From: Fulvivirgaceae bacterium JP3-4
Lineage (GTDB): Bacteria; Bacteroidota; Bacteroidia; Cytophagales; Cyclobacteriaceae
Assembly: GCA_029309925.1 (NCBI GenBank)
Contig: JARKND010000005.1
Location: 744,001 to 808,000 of the forward strand
Direction of reading: 5' to 3'
Length of the DNA: 64,000 nucleotides
The notes below the pieces were generated by a model. That model was given only the letters and a program-made list of their open reading frames with translations. It had not been told where the DNA came from and did no database searches. This document shows, piece after piece, positions 36,023 to 43,941 of the stretch (position 1 is its first letter; each line of letters opens with the position of its first letter). Position numbers and translations under genes: made by a program.

Positions 36023-36517
36023 TCAAAATTCAATGAGAACCTGATTTTTTTCAACGCTGTCGCCTTTTTTGGCTTTCACCGTTTTAACCGTACCCTCGCC
36101 CGGAGCCTTGATGATGTTTTCCATTTTCATGGCTTCAAGTATCAGCAACGGGTCTCCCGGTTTTACTGTGTCACCCGCCTTCACCTTGAGGTCAATGATC
36201 AAACCCGGCATCGGAGCCTTGATCACAATCGTCTTGTTGGCAGAGGCTCCGCTCATCCCCATTTTTTCGAGCAACAAATCGAAGCGATCCTTTACGCTCA
36301 CGGGGATTACTTTCCCGTTGATTTTGATGGAAAACGATTTTGTAGCATAGTCTGCTTTCACCAACTCCGCCCGGTAGCTTTCATTGTTATAGATGATGTG
36401 GAAGTAGCCATCGGAAACGGTAACAAGATTCCAGTCAACGGGCTGGTTGTTAATACTAAATCCATTTTCGGATGAAGTAATTTCAAATTTCGATTGATTT
36501 GCAGAAGCGGTGAACAC
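36023..36517 (-). CDS. Biotin/lipoyl carrier protein (biotin carboxyl carrier type)
   Basis: 164 aa. The C-terminal 75 residues form a biotinyl domain: VIKAPMPGLIIDLKVKAGDTV, then ILEAMKMENIIKAPGEGTVK with K131 as the biotinylated lysine. The N-terminal half is a beta-rich region seen in carrier subunits of acyl-CoA carboxylases and decarboxylases. Hence it probably works with separate carboxylase and carboxyltransferase subunits, which are not in this window. The start is a GTG at 36517; no better ATG lies upstream in frame before the promoter region of the TonB receptor gene. Confidence 0.85.
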   Translation of the reverse strand: MFTASANQSKFEITSSENGFSINNQPVDWNLVTVSDGYFHIIYNNESYRAELVKADYATKSFSIKINGKVIPVSVKDRFDLLLEKMGMSGASANKTIVIKAPMPGLIIDLKVKAGDTVKPGDPLLILEAMKMENIIKAPGEGTVKTVKAKKGDSVEKNQVLIEF

Positions 36518-36602
36518 GTGGCAAATATGCAGATTATCATCGACCTGCGCATCGTTTGCCTGGATTTTTACGCATCAATAAAGGGGCTAGCGAACCGACT
36601 GA

Positions 36603-36635
36603 TTTGCTGAATTCAAATTTTCCGCTATACCTTTG
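36603..36635 (+). promoter_or_regulatory. Promoter of the thiamin-regulated receptor gene
   Basis: TTTG at 36603-36606, a 21-nt spacer and TACCTTTG at 36628-36635, a full match to the Bacteroidota promoter. Transcription would begin near 36640, about 60 nt before the TPP riboswitch. Confidence 0.6.
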
Positions 36636-36700
36636 TAACACTAAAAACCGGATTCTGTATTTCTTTGATTTTTGGAATTTGGTTATTGGTATTTATTACT

Positions 36701-36777
36701 GAGGGGTGCCTAAAAATAACGGGCTGAGATTATACCCATAGAACCTGATGCCGGTAATGCGGACGAAGGGAGGCAAT
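36701..36777 (+). promoter_or_regulatory. TPP riboswitch (THI element)
   Basis: The conserved parts are all there in order: GGGGTGCC at 36703-36710, GGGCTGAGATTATACCC at 36721-36737, GAACCTGATGCCGG at 36741-36754 and TAATGCGGACGAAGGGA to 36772. These are the paired P2-P3 and P4-P5 segments with the CUGAGA and pyrophosphate-sensing loops. Binds thiamin pyrophosphate and lowers expression of the downstream gene. A short hairpin (GCGACACA with TGTGTTGC, 36812-36837) lies between the aptamer and the start codon and could be part of the expression platform. Confidence 0.93.
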
Positions 36778-36857
36778 TCTTCCACTGATGTGGAGGGAAG
36801 GTTAAACAGAAGCGACACATTCCCCTGTGTGTTGCAGGTTTAAACCAATTTAATAAA

Positions 36858-39308
36858 ATGTTCAAATCTTTTTTGTCGGCAACCTTTGTGTTGCTATCGC
36901 TTGCGGCCGTGGCGCAGCACCGGCTGAGTGGTGTTGTCAGAGATGCACAAACACAACGCGCGCTCCCGGGCGCAACTGTACTTATTTCCGGGAACAACCG
37001 GGGAGCGGTCACCGATGCCTTCGGTTATTTTGAATTCGGGAACCTTCCCTCAGGCACCTACTCCGTCAAATTCACTTTCGTGGGATATGGAGAAAAAACC
37101 GACACGGTTGAAGTGTCTTCTGCCACGCGTGTGAATGTCGCGCTCGAAGAAACTGCTATTCTCACGGATGAAGTGGTGGTGAGTGCAACGCGCGCCAATG
37201 AAAAAACACCAACGACTTTTTCTTCCATCGACAAGGCGCAGATCCAGAAGCAAAACTTCGGTCAGGATCTTCCCTTCCTGCTGAACTGGATGCCTTCTGT
37301 GGTGACCACTTCGGATGCCGGCACTGGTGTGGGCTATACGGGCGTTCGCATCCGCGGAAGCGATCCTACACGCGTGAATGTTACGATCAACGGAATTCCC
37401 TACAACGACAGTGAATCGATGGGAACTTTCTGGGTGAATATTCCGGATATCGCCTCTTCCACGCAAAGTGTGCAGGTACAACGTGGTGTCGGCACGTCAA
37501 CAAATGGTGCAGGTGCGTTTGGTGCTACAGTCAATGTCCAGACCAACAGACGCAATGATGTCGCTTACGCGGAAGCTACCAACGCTTTCGGTTCATTCAA
37601 TACGCGCAGGCACTCGTTCAACTTTGGGACCGGATTACTCAACGATAAGTGGGTGTTTGATGGCCGGGTGTCGCGCATAGCTTCCGATGGATTTATTGAT
37701 CGCGCTTTCGCGGATTTGAAATCATACTATTTCGCAGGCGGATTTTATGGTGCCAACACGATGCTGAAATTCATCACCTTCGGTGGAAGCGAAAGAACGT
37801 ATCAGGCGTGGTATGGCGTGCCGGAGTCGCGGCTCAATAATGATGTTGAAGCAATGGAGACAACCGCAGCGAACGAAGGATGGAATGAAGCGCAAACACA
37901 ACACCTGCTGAATTCTGACAGCCGCACATTCAATCCTTACACGTATAAAAATCAGGTTGACGACTATCGGCAGGATCATTACCAGCTTCACTTCTTGCAA
38001 AATTTTTCAAAGGATGTTAACCTCAACGCTGCGCTGCATTATACCCCGGGCCGCGGATTCTATGAGGAGTTTCGCTATGACAACGACTTTGAGGATTACG
38101 GTCTCGCGCCCGTGATGATCGGAGATTCGCTGATTGAATCTACAGACCTCATCCGCAGACGCTGGCTTGATAATGACTTTTATGGATTTACGTATGCCTT
38201 GAATGTCGACAAGCAAAAATGGAATTTTGTTTTCGGGGGCGGATGGAATCGTTATGATGGTGATCACTTCGGTGAGATTATCTGGTCGGAGGTTGCTGTT
38301 GTTCCGCAGGGATATCGTTACTACTTCAACGATGGCAACAAAACCGACTTCAACGCTTATGGAAAATTGAACGCTGACGTCACTTCAAAGCTGAATGCAT
38401 TTGTCGATTTGCAGGTTCGGACAATCAACTACACGGCAGCGGGCATCGACAACCGCATGAACAATTTTGCAATCGATGAGCAGTACACGTTCTTCAATCC
38501 GAAATTTGGATTGACTTATGAGGTAAGCGAACGTAATCAACTCTATGCTTCCTACGCCATTGCCAACCGCGAGCCAGTCCGCGATGATTTTGTCGATAAC
38601 CCGGGAAAGACACCGAGGCACGAGACGATGGGCAACCTTGAAGCCGGATGGAGAAACAGTGGTGCTGCGCACAGGCTCCAGGTGAATTATTACCTGATGA
38701 ACTACAAGGATCAGCTCGTATTGACGGGCGAGATCAATGATGTTGGCGCATCAGTCCGCACAAATGTTGACGAGAGCTACCGCATGGGTATCGAAGTTGA
38801 CGGCCTGGTGAAGCTTTCGAATAAAGTTTCGTGGAACGCAAATCTCACGCTCAGCAGAAATAAAATTTCGGAGTTTACGGAGGTTCTTTACGACTACGGT
38901 GAAAACTGGGATGAATACAATGTGGTGGAGAACGTTTACAAGAATACCGACATCTCGTTCTCTCCTTCAATCATAGCCGGCTCGGCATTGAACTACAGTC
39001 CTTTCAGGAATTTCGAAGCTTCGCTGCTGTCGAAATATGTAGGCCGGCAGTATCTCGATAACACCTCGAATGAGGCTCGCCAGCTTGATGCATATTTGAT
39101 CAATGACATTCGGTTGACCTATAGCTGGAAGCCATCATTTGTCAGAGAGATAAGTTTCAGTTTGCTCGTCAACAATGTGCTGGATGAAGTTTATGAGTCG
39201 AACGGCTACACGTGGGGCTTCCTGGCAGGACCGACTGCCTATCGTGAGAACTACTATTTCCCGCAGGCAGGCAGAAATCTGATGGGAATGATCAGCATTA
39301 AACTTTAA
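36858..39308 (+). CDS. TonB-dependent outer membrane receptor under TPP control
   Basis: 816 aa. A signal peptide (1-20, cleaved after AVAQ) is followed by a CarboxypepD_reg-like beta domain (about 22-100: LSGVVRDAQTQRALPGATV), the plug (about 125-235: TPTTFSSIDKAQIQKQNFG, GVRIRGSDPTRVNVTINGIPYND, VQVQRGVGTSTNGAGAFGATVN) and a 22-strand barrel ending in an aromatic, hydrophobic ISIKL. Imports a scarce ligand across the outer membrane using TonB energy. The TPP riboswitch upstream implies thiamin, a phosphate ester or a precursor. TPP-controlled TonB receptors are known in Bacteroides alongside PnuT, but no inner-membrane partner is encoded here. Confidence 0.93.
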   Translation: MFKSFLSATFVLLSLAAVAQHRLSGVVRDAQTQRALPGATVLISGNNRGAVTDAFGYFEFGNLPSGTYSVKFTFVGYGEKTDTVEVSSATRVNVALEETAILTDEVVVSATRANEKTPTTFSSIDKAQIQKQNFGQDLPFLLNWMPSVVTTSDAGTGVGYTGVRIRGSDPTRVNVTINGIPYNDSESMGTFWVNIPDIASSTQSVQVQRGVGTSTNGAGAFGATVNVQTNRRNDVAYAEATNAFGSFNTRRHSFNFGTGLLNDKWVFDGRVSRIASDGFIDRAFADLKSYYFAGGFYGANTMLKFITFGGSERTYQAWYGVPESRLNNDVEAMETTAANEGWNEAQTQHLLNSDSRTFNPYTYKNQVDDYRQDHYQLHFLQNFSKDVNLNAALHYTPGRGFYEEFRYDNDFEDYGLAPVMIGDSLIESTDLIRRRWLDNDFYGFTYALNVDKQKWNFVFGGGWNRYDGDHFGEIIWSEVAVVPQGYRYYFNDGNKTDFNAYGKLNADVTSKLNAFVDLQVRTINYTAAGIDNRMNNFAIDEQYTFFNPKFGLTYEVSERNQLYASYAIANREPVRDDFVDNPGKTPRHETMGNLEAGWRNSGAAHRLQVNYYLMNYKDQLVLTGEINDVGASVRTNVDESYRMGIEVDGLVKLSNKVSWNANLTLSRNKISEFTEVLYDYGENWDEYNVVENVYKNTDISFSPSIIAGSALNYSPFRNFEASLLSKYVGRQYLDNTSNEARQLDAYLINDIRLTYSWKPSFVREISFSLLVNNVLDEVYESNGYTWGFLAGPTAYRENYYFPQAGRNLMGMISIKL

Positions 39309-39314
39309 GGAGCG

Positions 39315-39348
39315 GTTAGCCTCGGCATCGGGGCTAACTTATTCTTTT
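39315..39348 (+). terminator. Rho-independent-like terminator after the TonB receptor
   Basis: GTTAGCC at 39315-39321 pairs with GGCTAAC at 39332-39338, a 7-bp stem with a 10-nt loop. It is followed by TTATTCTTTT. It lies 6 nt after the receptor's stop codon. Confidence 0.6.
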
Positions 39349-39392
39349 GAACCCTGCAAAATAAAGCCGGGCCGGATTAACTTTACGCTTTG

Positions 39393-40256
39393 ATGCACAG
39401 TATGGCACAGGCGTATAACGTAAAACGGTTCATTGTTTCTTTCCTGAGGCTCACGCGCGTCTGGAATTTATTGATCCTTGCGCTGGCCCAGTACTTCACG
39501 GCCATGATGATCATTGGCAGCGCTAACGTTTTCGATCTGCGTTTTTTTCTGCTGGTAGTGTCAACCGTTTCCATCGCTGCCGCGGGATACATTATCAACG
39601 ACTACTACGACATCAAAATTGACCTGATCAACAAACCTGACCGGGTCATCATCGGCAAAGGAATTACCAGGCGCTATGCAATTCTTTATCACACGCTTTT
39701 GTCGTTTTTTGGAATTGCGGTCGGCACTTTTCTCAATTGGAAAATTGGCGTACTGAATTTTGGCGCGGCCTTCATCCTCTGGTGGTATTCAAACAATTTA
39801 AAACGTCAACCGCTGATCGGAAACGTGGTGGTAAGTCTTCTCACCGCATTGGCTATTGTTATTGTTGACGCCTTATATAAGACAGGCGATCCGCTAATCT
39901 TTATTTATGCGGCTTTCGCATTCTTCATTACCCTTGTTCGCGAAGTGATCAAAGACATGGAGGACCTGAAAGGCGATGATACGTTCGGCTGCAAAACACT
40001 GCCGATCATCTGGGGTATGCGCAAGACAAAATATTTTATTTATGTGGTACTGTTGATCTTCTCAGTTACCGTGCTTCTGCTTGATTTGTTTTTTGTCGAT
40101 CTGCCCGTGTACTATTTTCTTGCATGCCTGTTTACTCCGTTACTGATTTTATTGTATATGCTCGTGCGGGCCGACACCAAAAAAGATTATACACGGCTCA
40201 GTACGTTTTGTAAGCTCATTTTGCTGCTGGGCGTTTTAAGCATGGCATTTTTATAA
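39393..40256 (+). CDS. UbiA-family prenyltransferase
   Basis: About 287 aa with eight or nine hydrophobic segments. The two aspartate-rich motifs of the superfamily are present: AGYIINDYYDIKIDLINKPDR (N-D-x-x-D) early and LVREVIKDMEDLKGDD in the second half; both bind the Mg-diphosphate of the prenyl donor. The second-motif form VIKDMEDLKGD is that of the geranylgeranylglycerol-phosphate synthase group rather than MenA. Substrate in this organism is unknown. The ATG at 39393 is preferred to a TTG just before it; ATG at 39402 is also possible. Confidence 0.85.
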   Translation: MHSMAQAYNVKRFIVSFLRLTRVWNLLILALAQYFTAMMIIGSANVFDLRFFLLVVSTVSIAAAGYIINDYYDIKIDLINKPDRVIIGKGITRRYAILYHTLLSFFGIAVGTFLNWKIGVLNFGAAFILWWYSNNLKRQPLIGNVVVSLLTALAIVIVDALYKTGDPLIFIYAAFAFFITLVREVIKDMEDLKGDDTFGCKTLPIIWGMRKTKYFIYVVLLIFSVTVLLLDLFFVDLPVYYFLACLFTPLLILLYMLVRADTKKDYTRLSTFCKLILLLGVLSMAFL

Positions 40257-40284
40257 ACCAACCTTTTCGTTCCGACCATACAGC

Positions 40285-40878
40285 ATGGCATCTCCACAAT
40301 ACCGTCTCGCGATTTTTGCTTCTGGTAACGGCTCCAATGCCGAAGCCATCATTCAATATTTTAAGAACCATCCCTCCATCAAAGTCGCTTTGGTGCTCTC
40401 GAATAATCCGGAAGCGTTCGTGCTGCAACGTGCAAAAAATGCCGGCATTAGAGCGATAACGTTCACGCGTGAAGAATACAGGCAGCCTGGGAAACTGATT
40501 CACGAGTTATCCCTGGAAAACATCACACACATTGTTCTAGCTGGATTTCTCTGGCTGGTGCCGGATTACCTGATCAAATTATATCCTGATCGAATTGTGA
40601 ATATTCATCCAGCACTGTTGCCGAAGTTTGGCGGAAAGGGAATGTACGGAAGCCGTGTGCATGAGGCCGTAAAACTCGCGGGAGAAACTGAAACCGGAAT
40701 CACGATCCATCTTGTAAACGAGCACTACGATGATGGAAGAATTCTCTTTCAGGCAAGCTGCCCCGTTGAGGCACGTCACTCGCCTTCAGACATTGCAAAA
40801 TGTGTATTAGAACTTGAGCATAAACACTATCCACAGGTCATTGAAAGCTGGATAGCCACCCCGCGTAGCGCAGGATAA
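40285..40878 (+). CDS. purN: Phosphoribosylglycinamide formyltransferase
   Basis: 197 aa. Transfers a formyl group from 10-formyl-THF to GAR, the third step of purine synthesis. Signature pieces: LAIFASGNGSNAEAIIQYF (PRPP-amine site), IVLAGFLWLVPDYLI, the catalytic NIHPALLPKFGGKGMYG with N and H, and ETGITIHLVNEHYDDGRIL with the catalytic aspartate. It lies 28 nt after the UbiA gene. An octamer-type hairpin follows the stop codon by 4 nt. Confidence 0.96.
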   Translation: MASPQYRLAIFASGNGSNAEAIIQYFKNHPSIKVALVLSNNPEAFVLQRAKNAGIRAITFTREEYRQPGKLIHELSLENITHIVLAGFLWLVPDYLIKLYPDRIVNIHPALLPKFGGKGMYGSRVHEAVKLAGETETGITIHLVNEHYDDGRILFQASCPVEARHSPSDIAKCVLELEHKHYPQVIESWIATPRSAG

Positions 40879-40882
40879 GCGA

Positions 40883-40942
40883 CAAGACACTAAGTTGCAC
40901 CAAGAATGCCTCGGTCGTTTCTTCGTGTTACTTAGTGTCTTG
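40883..40942. repeat. Intergenic long imperfect hairpin A
   Basis: Left arm 40883-40905 (CAAGACACTAAG then TTGCACCAAGA) pairs with right arm 40920-40942; the first 12 bp are perfect and the remaining 11 carry a few mismatches, with a 14-nt loop. Lies between the stop codons of convergent purN and the cyclase gene. No run of T follows on either strand, so it is not a standard terminator. Shares the design of the loci at 42509, 46905, 48784, 51474 and 57371. Confidence 0.8.
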
Positions 40943-40959
40943 GAGTCTTGGTGGCTAAT

Positions 40960-41622
40960 TTATGCATTTGGGATTTCCGCATAAGCGCGCACCGGAAATG
41001 TGCCCACGCCTTTCATCTTAGGAGGAACAGCGTTGAATATAAAATGCTCGGGCAGCTTGCCGAGATTACACATGTGCTCACAGATAAGAATTCCTGCACG
41101 GAGCAGAATCGTATGCGCTGGTCTTCTTTTGGTGCGTGTATCATCTATGTTGTGTGAGTCTATTCCCACAAATCCGACCTTCTGATCGCGCAGGTACGTT
41201 GCAGCTTCCTCCGTAAGGAAAGGATGATTTTCAAAATACTTTTCAGTCCGCCAGTGAAGGCTCCAGTTTGTGTTGATCAGTACCGCCTTTCCTTTCAGCG
41301 CAAGTCCTTCAAAATACTTTTTTCCAATCTCAATTCCATTTTTGAAATCCGCGTGAACAACAATCCCATCGAGATGTGCAAAGCGTTTCAATTCAACCTG
41401 GCTTAGATCATCGCCATCTTCATAGCGGTGGAAAGGGCAATCGACATACGTTCCGGTGTTGGAGACCATTTCAATTTTGCCGATCTGAAATTCTGTGCCT
41501 GCCTCGTAAAACTGTTTGGAGTCCTCACGACTTAAATAATCGCAGATGATGGGTGCCGGCAATCCTTTGTACGTTGTCATTCCATCTTCGATGGTATGAC
41601 TCAGGTCGATCAATTGTATCAT
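40960..41622 (-). CDS. Cyclase/kynurenine-formamidase-like hydrolase with altered metal motif
   Basis: 220 aa. The family fold begins LIDLSHTIEDGMTTYKGLPAP, a good match to the DLSH...P.YPG opening. The usual HxGTHxDxPxH metal motif reads SNTGTYVDCPFHRYEDG, so the first two histidines are Asn and Tyr while the Asp and last His remain. VGFVGIDSHNIDDT and HTILLRAGILICEHMCNL complete the fold. Other members hydrolyse formylkynurenine or isatin; this one probably has a different metal site or substrate. Coupled by a 1-nt overlap to the thioesterase upstream. Confidence 0.75.
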   Translation of the reverse strand: MIQLIDLSHTIEDGMTTYKGLPAPIICDYLSREDSKQFYEAGTEFQIGKIEMVSNTGTYVDCPFHRYEDGDDLSQVELKRFAHLDGIVVHADFKNGIEIGKKYFEGLALKGKAVLINTNWSLHWRTEKYFENHPFLTEEAATYLRDQKVGFVGIDSHNIDDTRTKRRPAHTILLRAGILICEHMCNLGKLPEHFIFNAVPPKMKGVGTFPVRAYAEIPNA

Positions 41623-42074
41623 TAGCTTTTTGGGGTTGGGCTGGTCATTTGGAAATCCTGGCCTTTCGGGAAGTTTTCAAATATATGTCGGATGAACTCA
41701 CCGGGCACGGCAAGCTTGCGTTTCGTAAGGTCGATCCATGCACCATCAACATTTAAGATTGCAGCAAGCGTGTTGTCTTCTTTCATGAAAAGATGGCGCA
41801 GGCTCCATCGTCCATAGTCTTCCGTTGTCTTAACAAGTTCGACTGTTATGGTAATCTTGTCTTCCAGTAAAATTTCTCGTTTGAAGATGGCCTCTTCCCT
41901 GAACAGGATCGGCCCCATGGCAAGCTCTTCCAGTTTCTTTGTGGTGAGTCCGCGGGAGCTCAGAAAATTCATCCTCATCATGGCGGCATAGTCGTAGTAA
42001 ACTGAGTGGCGCAGGTGACGATTGGCGTCAATATCAGACCATCGGATTTGTATCGCTTGTGAGAAATTATTCAT
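41622..42074 (-). CDS. Acyl-CoA thioesterase (4HBT hot-dog fold)
   Basis: 150 aa. The opening QIRWSDIDANRHLRHSVYYDYAAMMRMNFL is the YbgC/4HBT motif with the catalytic aspartate in DIDANRH and the conserved Y-x-x-Y/F helix. Strands GPILFREEAIFKREILLEDKITITVEL and RWSLRHLFMKEDNTLAAILNVDGAWIDL complete the fold. Hydrolyses acyl-CoA thioesters; chain specificity is unknown. Co-transcribed with the cyclase-like gene (TAATG overlap). Confidence 0.85.
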   Translation of the reverse strand: MNNFSQAIQIRWSDIDANRHLRHSVYYDYAAMMRMNFLSSRGLTTKKLEELAMGPILFREEAIFKREILLEDKITITVELVKTTEDYGRWSLRHLFMKEDNTLAAILNVDGAWIDLTKRKLAVPGEFIRHIFENFPKGQDFQMTSPTPKS

Positions 42075-42131
42075 AGCCTAAACATAATTAAATTTTTTGC
42101 TACTTCGTATCTTACTGCGAAACGCAATTCC

Positions 42132-42506
42132 ATGGCAACAGGTTCTTCAAAGCGTGTCGCACTTCTCGGGACAATCGCCCATTACTTAACCGCTTTTGTC
42201 GTGTTGTTAAAGGGCTTTGATAAGCTGGCCGTGCCTGGAAAGGTTGGATTTGCAGTAGTATTGATCGTTATCGGCTTAATAATCTTATTCGGGACGATTT
42301 TCCATCATCGCTTCGAGAAAGCCCTGAAGCACTTTGCCGGTATCATTGCTTTTCTCGAAGCGGTAACCATGGCCATTGTGGGCTATCTCTATATGAAAGA
42401 CGGGAAGGAGCTGATTCAATACGTTTGCTTCTTCGCTGCTGGGATGTTTCTCATTGCCGCAATCATTCACTTCACGAACCCTAAGGTGCGCACTTCGAAA
42501 CATTAG
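42132..42506 (+). CDS. Small four-helix membrane protein, unknown
   Basis: 124 aa with four hydrophobic stretches: ALLGTIAHYLTAFVVLLKGF, GFAVVLIVIGLIILFGTIF, FAGIIAFLEAVTMAIVGYLY and YVCFFAAGMFLIAAIIHF. An interhelical HHRFEKALKHF could be cytoplasmic. No known family recognised. Divergent from the thioesterase gene with a 57-nt gap, and convergent to the dioxygenase gene beyond hairpin B. Confidence 0.6.
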   Translation: MATGSSKRVALLGTIAHYLTAFVVLLKGFDKLAVPGKVGFAVVLIVIGLIILFGTIFHHRFEKALKHFAGIIAFLEAVTMAIVGYLYMKDGKELIQYVCFFAAGMFLIAAIIHFTNPKVRTSKH

Positions 42507-42508
42507 TT

Positions 42509-42592
42509 TTTCAACGCGGAGACGCTAAGGTGCGGAGTTCGCGGAGGAATTTTTGTTGGCGAACTGCCCATGTTCGCGTCTTTGCGTTGAAA
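42509..42592. repeat. Intergenic long imperfect hairpin B, octamer-like
   Basis: Left arm 42509-42541 and right arm 42559-42592 are inverted copies of about 33 nt with several mismatches; both keep TTTCAACGC and AGTTCGC. The left arm reads in 8-nt steps (ACGCGGAG, ACGCTAAG, GTGCGGAG, TTCGCGGA). Begins 2 nt after the stop codon of the membrane protein gene and ends 7 nt before the convergent dioxygenase stop. Confidence 0.8.
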
Positions 42593-42599
42593 GCCTTTG

Positions 42600-43793
42600 C
42601 TACGGAGTGTTGATCTCATTAAACCCTTCGGGCTGTGGATCAGTCCAGCTCATTGGATAATTCTTGTCAACAAACTCCAGCGAATCCGTTGTGAGGTACA
42701 ATGGCCTGAAGGTGTCGATCATCACCGCGAGTTCATGCGTTTCCTTTGCTCCGATGCTTTTCTCGACAGTCCCGGGATGCGGCCCATGTGGCAGACCACC
42801 GGGATGCAGCGTGAACGATCCTCTCTCGATACCGCGCCTGCTCATAAAATTTCCTTCAGCATAATACAGCACTTCATCGCTGTCGATGTTGCTGTGGTTG
42901 TATGGCGCGGGGATGGCTTGCGGATGGTAATCGAACAGTCGCGGCACAAAAGAGCAGATCACAAAATTATGCGCCTGGAAAGTCTGGTGCACCGGTGGGG
43001 GCTGATGAATGCGTCCCGTGATCGGTTCGAAGTCGTGAATGGAAAACGCATAGGGCCACAGGAAACCGTCCCAGCCGATCAGGTCGAGCGGGCTGTAATC
43101 GTAAACATACTGGTGGAGATAACCTTGCTTTTTGATCTTCATCAGGAATTCTCCCTTTGAGCGATCGGTGATCAGCTCGTGCGGAGGACGAATATCGCGC
43201 TCACAGTAGGGAGAATGCTCCAGCAACTGGCCAAGCTGATTGCGATAGCGCTTTACTGTTTCAACCGGGGACGCTGATTCGATGATAAGCAATCGGAGCG
43301 GGCCTTCTTCAAACTCAAGTTTGTAGATGACAGTTCGCGGAATCACCACATAGTCACCCTGGCGGATCTCAAGCTTGCCGAACTGCGAGATCAATACACC
43401 TTTCCCATCATGGATGAAAAGTACTTCGTCACCTTCGGCATTCTTGTAGAAGTAATCCATTTTTCTTTTTTCCGGTGAGCATATTGAAATGGAGCAGTCG
43501 CTGTTGGCAAGCAATACTTTTCGGGCAGAAAGGTAATCGTTGCCCGTTGTCTTCACCTTTGAAGTATTCAGGTGTGTCTGACGGAGGTCGTATTTTTCAA
43601 TTCGCTTTGGCCCATATGGAACAGCATCTTTCACTGCTTTGATCCGTGTAGGTGGATTGATATGATAGAGGTTTGAGTAGATCCCTGAAAAACCTTCAGA
43701 GCTCACGAGTTCCTCTTTATATAGAGATCCATCCGGCTGGCGAAATTGCGTGTGGCGCTTGGGTGGAATATTTCCGAGTCGGTGATAATACAT
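42600..43793 (-). CDS. hmgA: Homogentisate 1,2-dioxygenase
   Basis: 397 aa. Opens the ring of homogentisate in tyrosine and phenylalanine catabolism, using non-heme Fe(II). The cupin-like sequence includes YYHRLGNIPPKRHTQFRQPDG at the N-terminus, FLWPYAFSIHDFEPITGRIHQPPPVHQTF, APYNHSNIDSDEVLYYAEGNF with the Fe-binding His and Glu, and FTLHPGGLPHGPHPG with the second His. The family is usually about 430 aa in eukaryotes and shorter in bacteria. The start ATG at 43793 gives the conserved beginning. Alone on its strand. Confidence 0.95.
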   Translation of the reverse strand: MYYHRLGNIPPKRHTQFRQPDGSLYKEELVSSEGFSGIYSNLYHINPPTRIKAVKDAVPYGPKRIEKYDLRQTHLNTSKVKTTGNDYLSARKVLLANSDCSISICSPEKRKMDYFYKNAEGDEVLFIHDGKGVLISQFGKLEIRQGDYVVIPRTVIYKLEFEEGPLRLLIIESASPVETVKRYRNQLGQLLEHSPYCERDIRPPHELITDRSKGEFLMKIKKQGYLHQYVYDYSPLDLIGWDGFLWPYAFSIHDFEPITGRIHQPPPVHQTFQAHNFVICSFVPRLFDYHPQAIPAPYNHSNIDSDEVLYYAEGNFMSRRGIERGSFTLHPGGLPHGPHPGTVEKSIGAKETHELAVMIDTFRPLYLTTDSLEFVDKNYPMSWTDPQPEGFNEINTP

Positions 43794-43812
43794 ATGGGTA
43801 AACTTTACCTGT

Positions 43813-43820
43813 CAAAAATA
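43813..43820 (-). promoter_or_regulatory. -7 box for homogentisate dioxygenase
   Basis: Minus-strand TATTTTTG, matching TAnnTTTG, about 19 nt upstream of the ATG at 43793. No -33 element at the right distance was found. Confidence 0.35.
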
Positions 43821-43882
43821 GTCATTTCGGCAGAGGCTTGTATCCCTTCCAAAGTCTCTTCTGCGAAATCGACTTTTCCGAA

Positions 43883-43918
43883 ATAAAAAATCCCGGCTGC
43901 TGGTTATCGGCCGGGATT
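43883..43918 (-). terminator. Rho-independent terminator of the protease gene
   Basis: AATCCCGGC (43889-43897) pairs with GCCGGGATT (43910-43918), a 9-bp GC-rich stem with a 12-nt loop. Read on the minus strand it ends in a run of T at 43883-43890. Lies 23 nt after the stop codon of the protease gene and upstream of the dioxygenase promoter. Confidence 0.88.
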
Positions 43919-43941
43919 AGTAAATATTATTCTTGAGGGCG

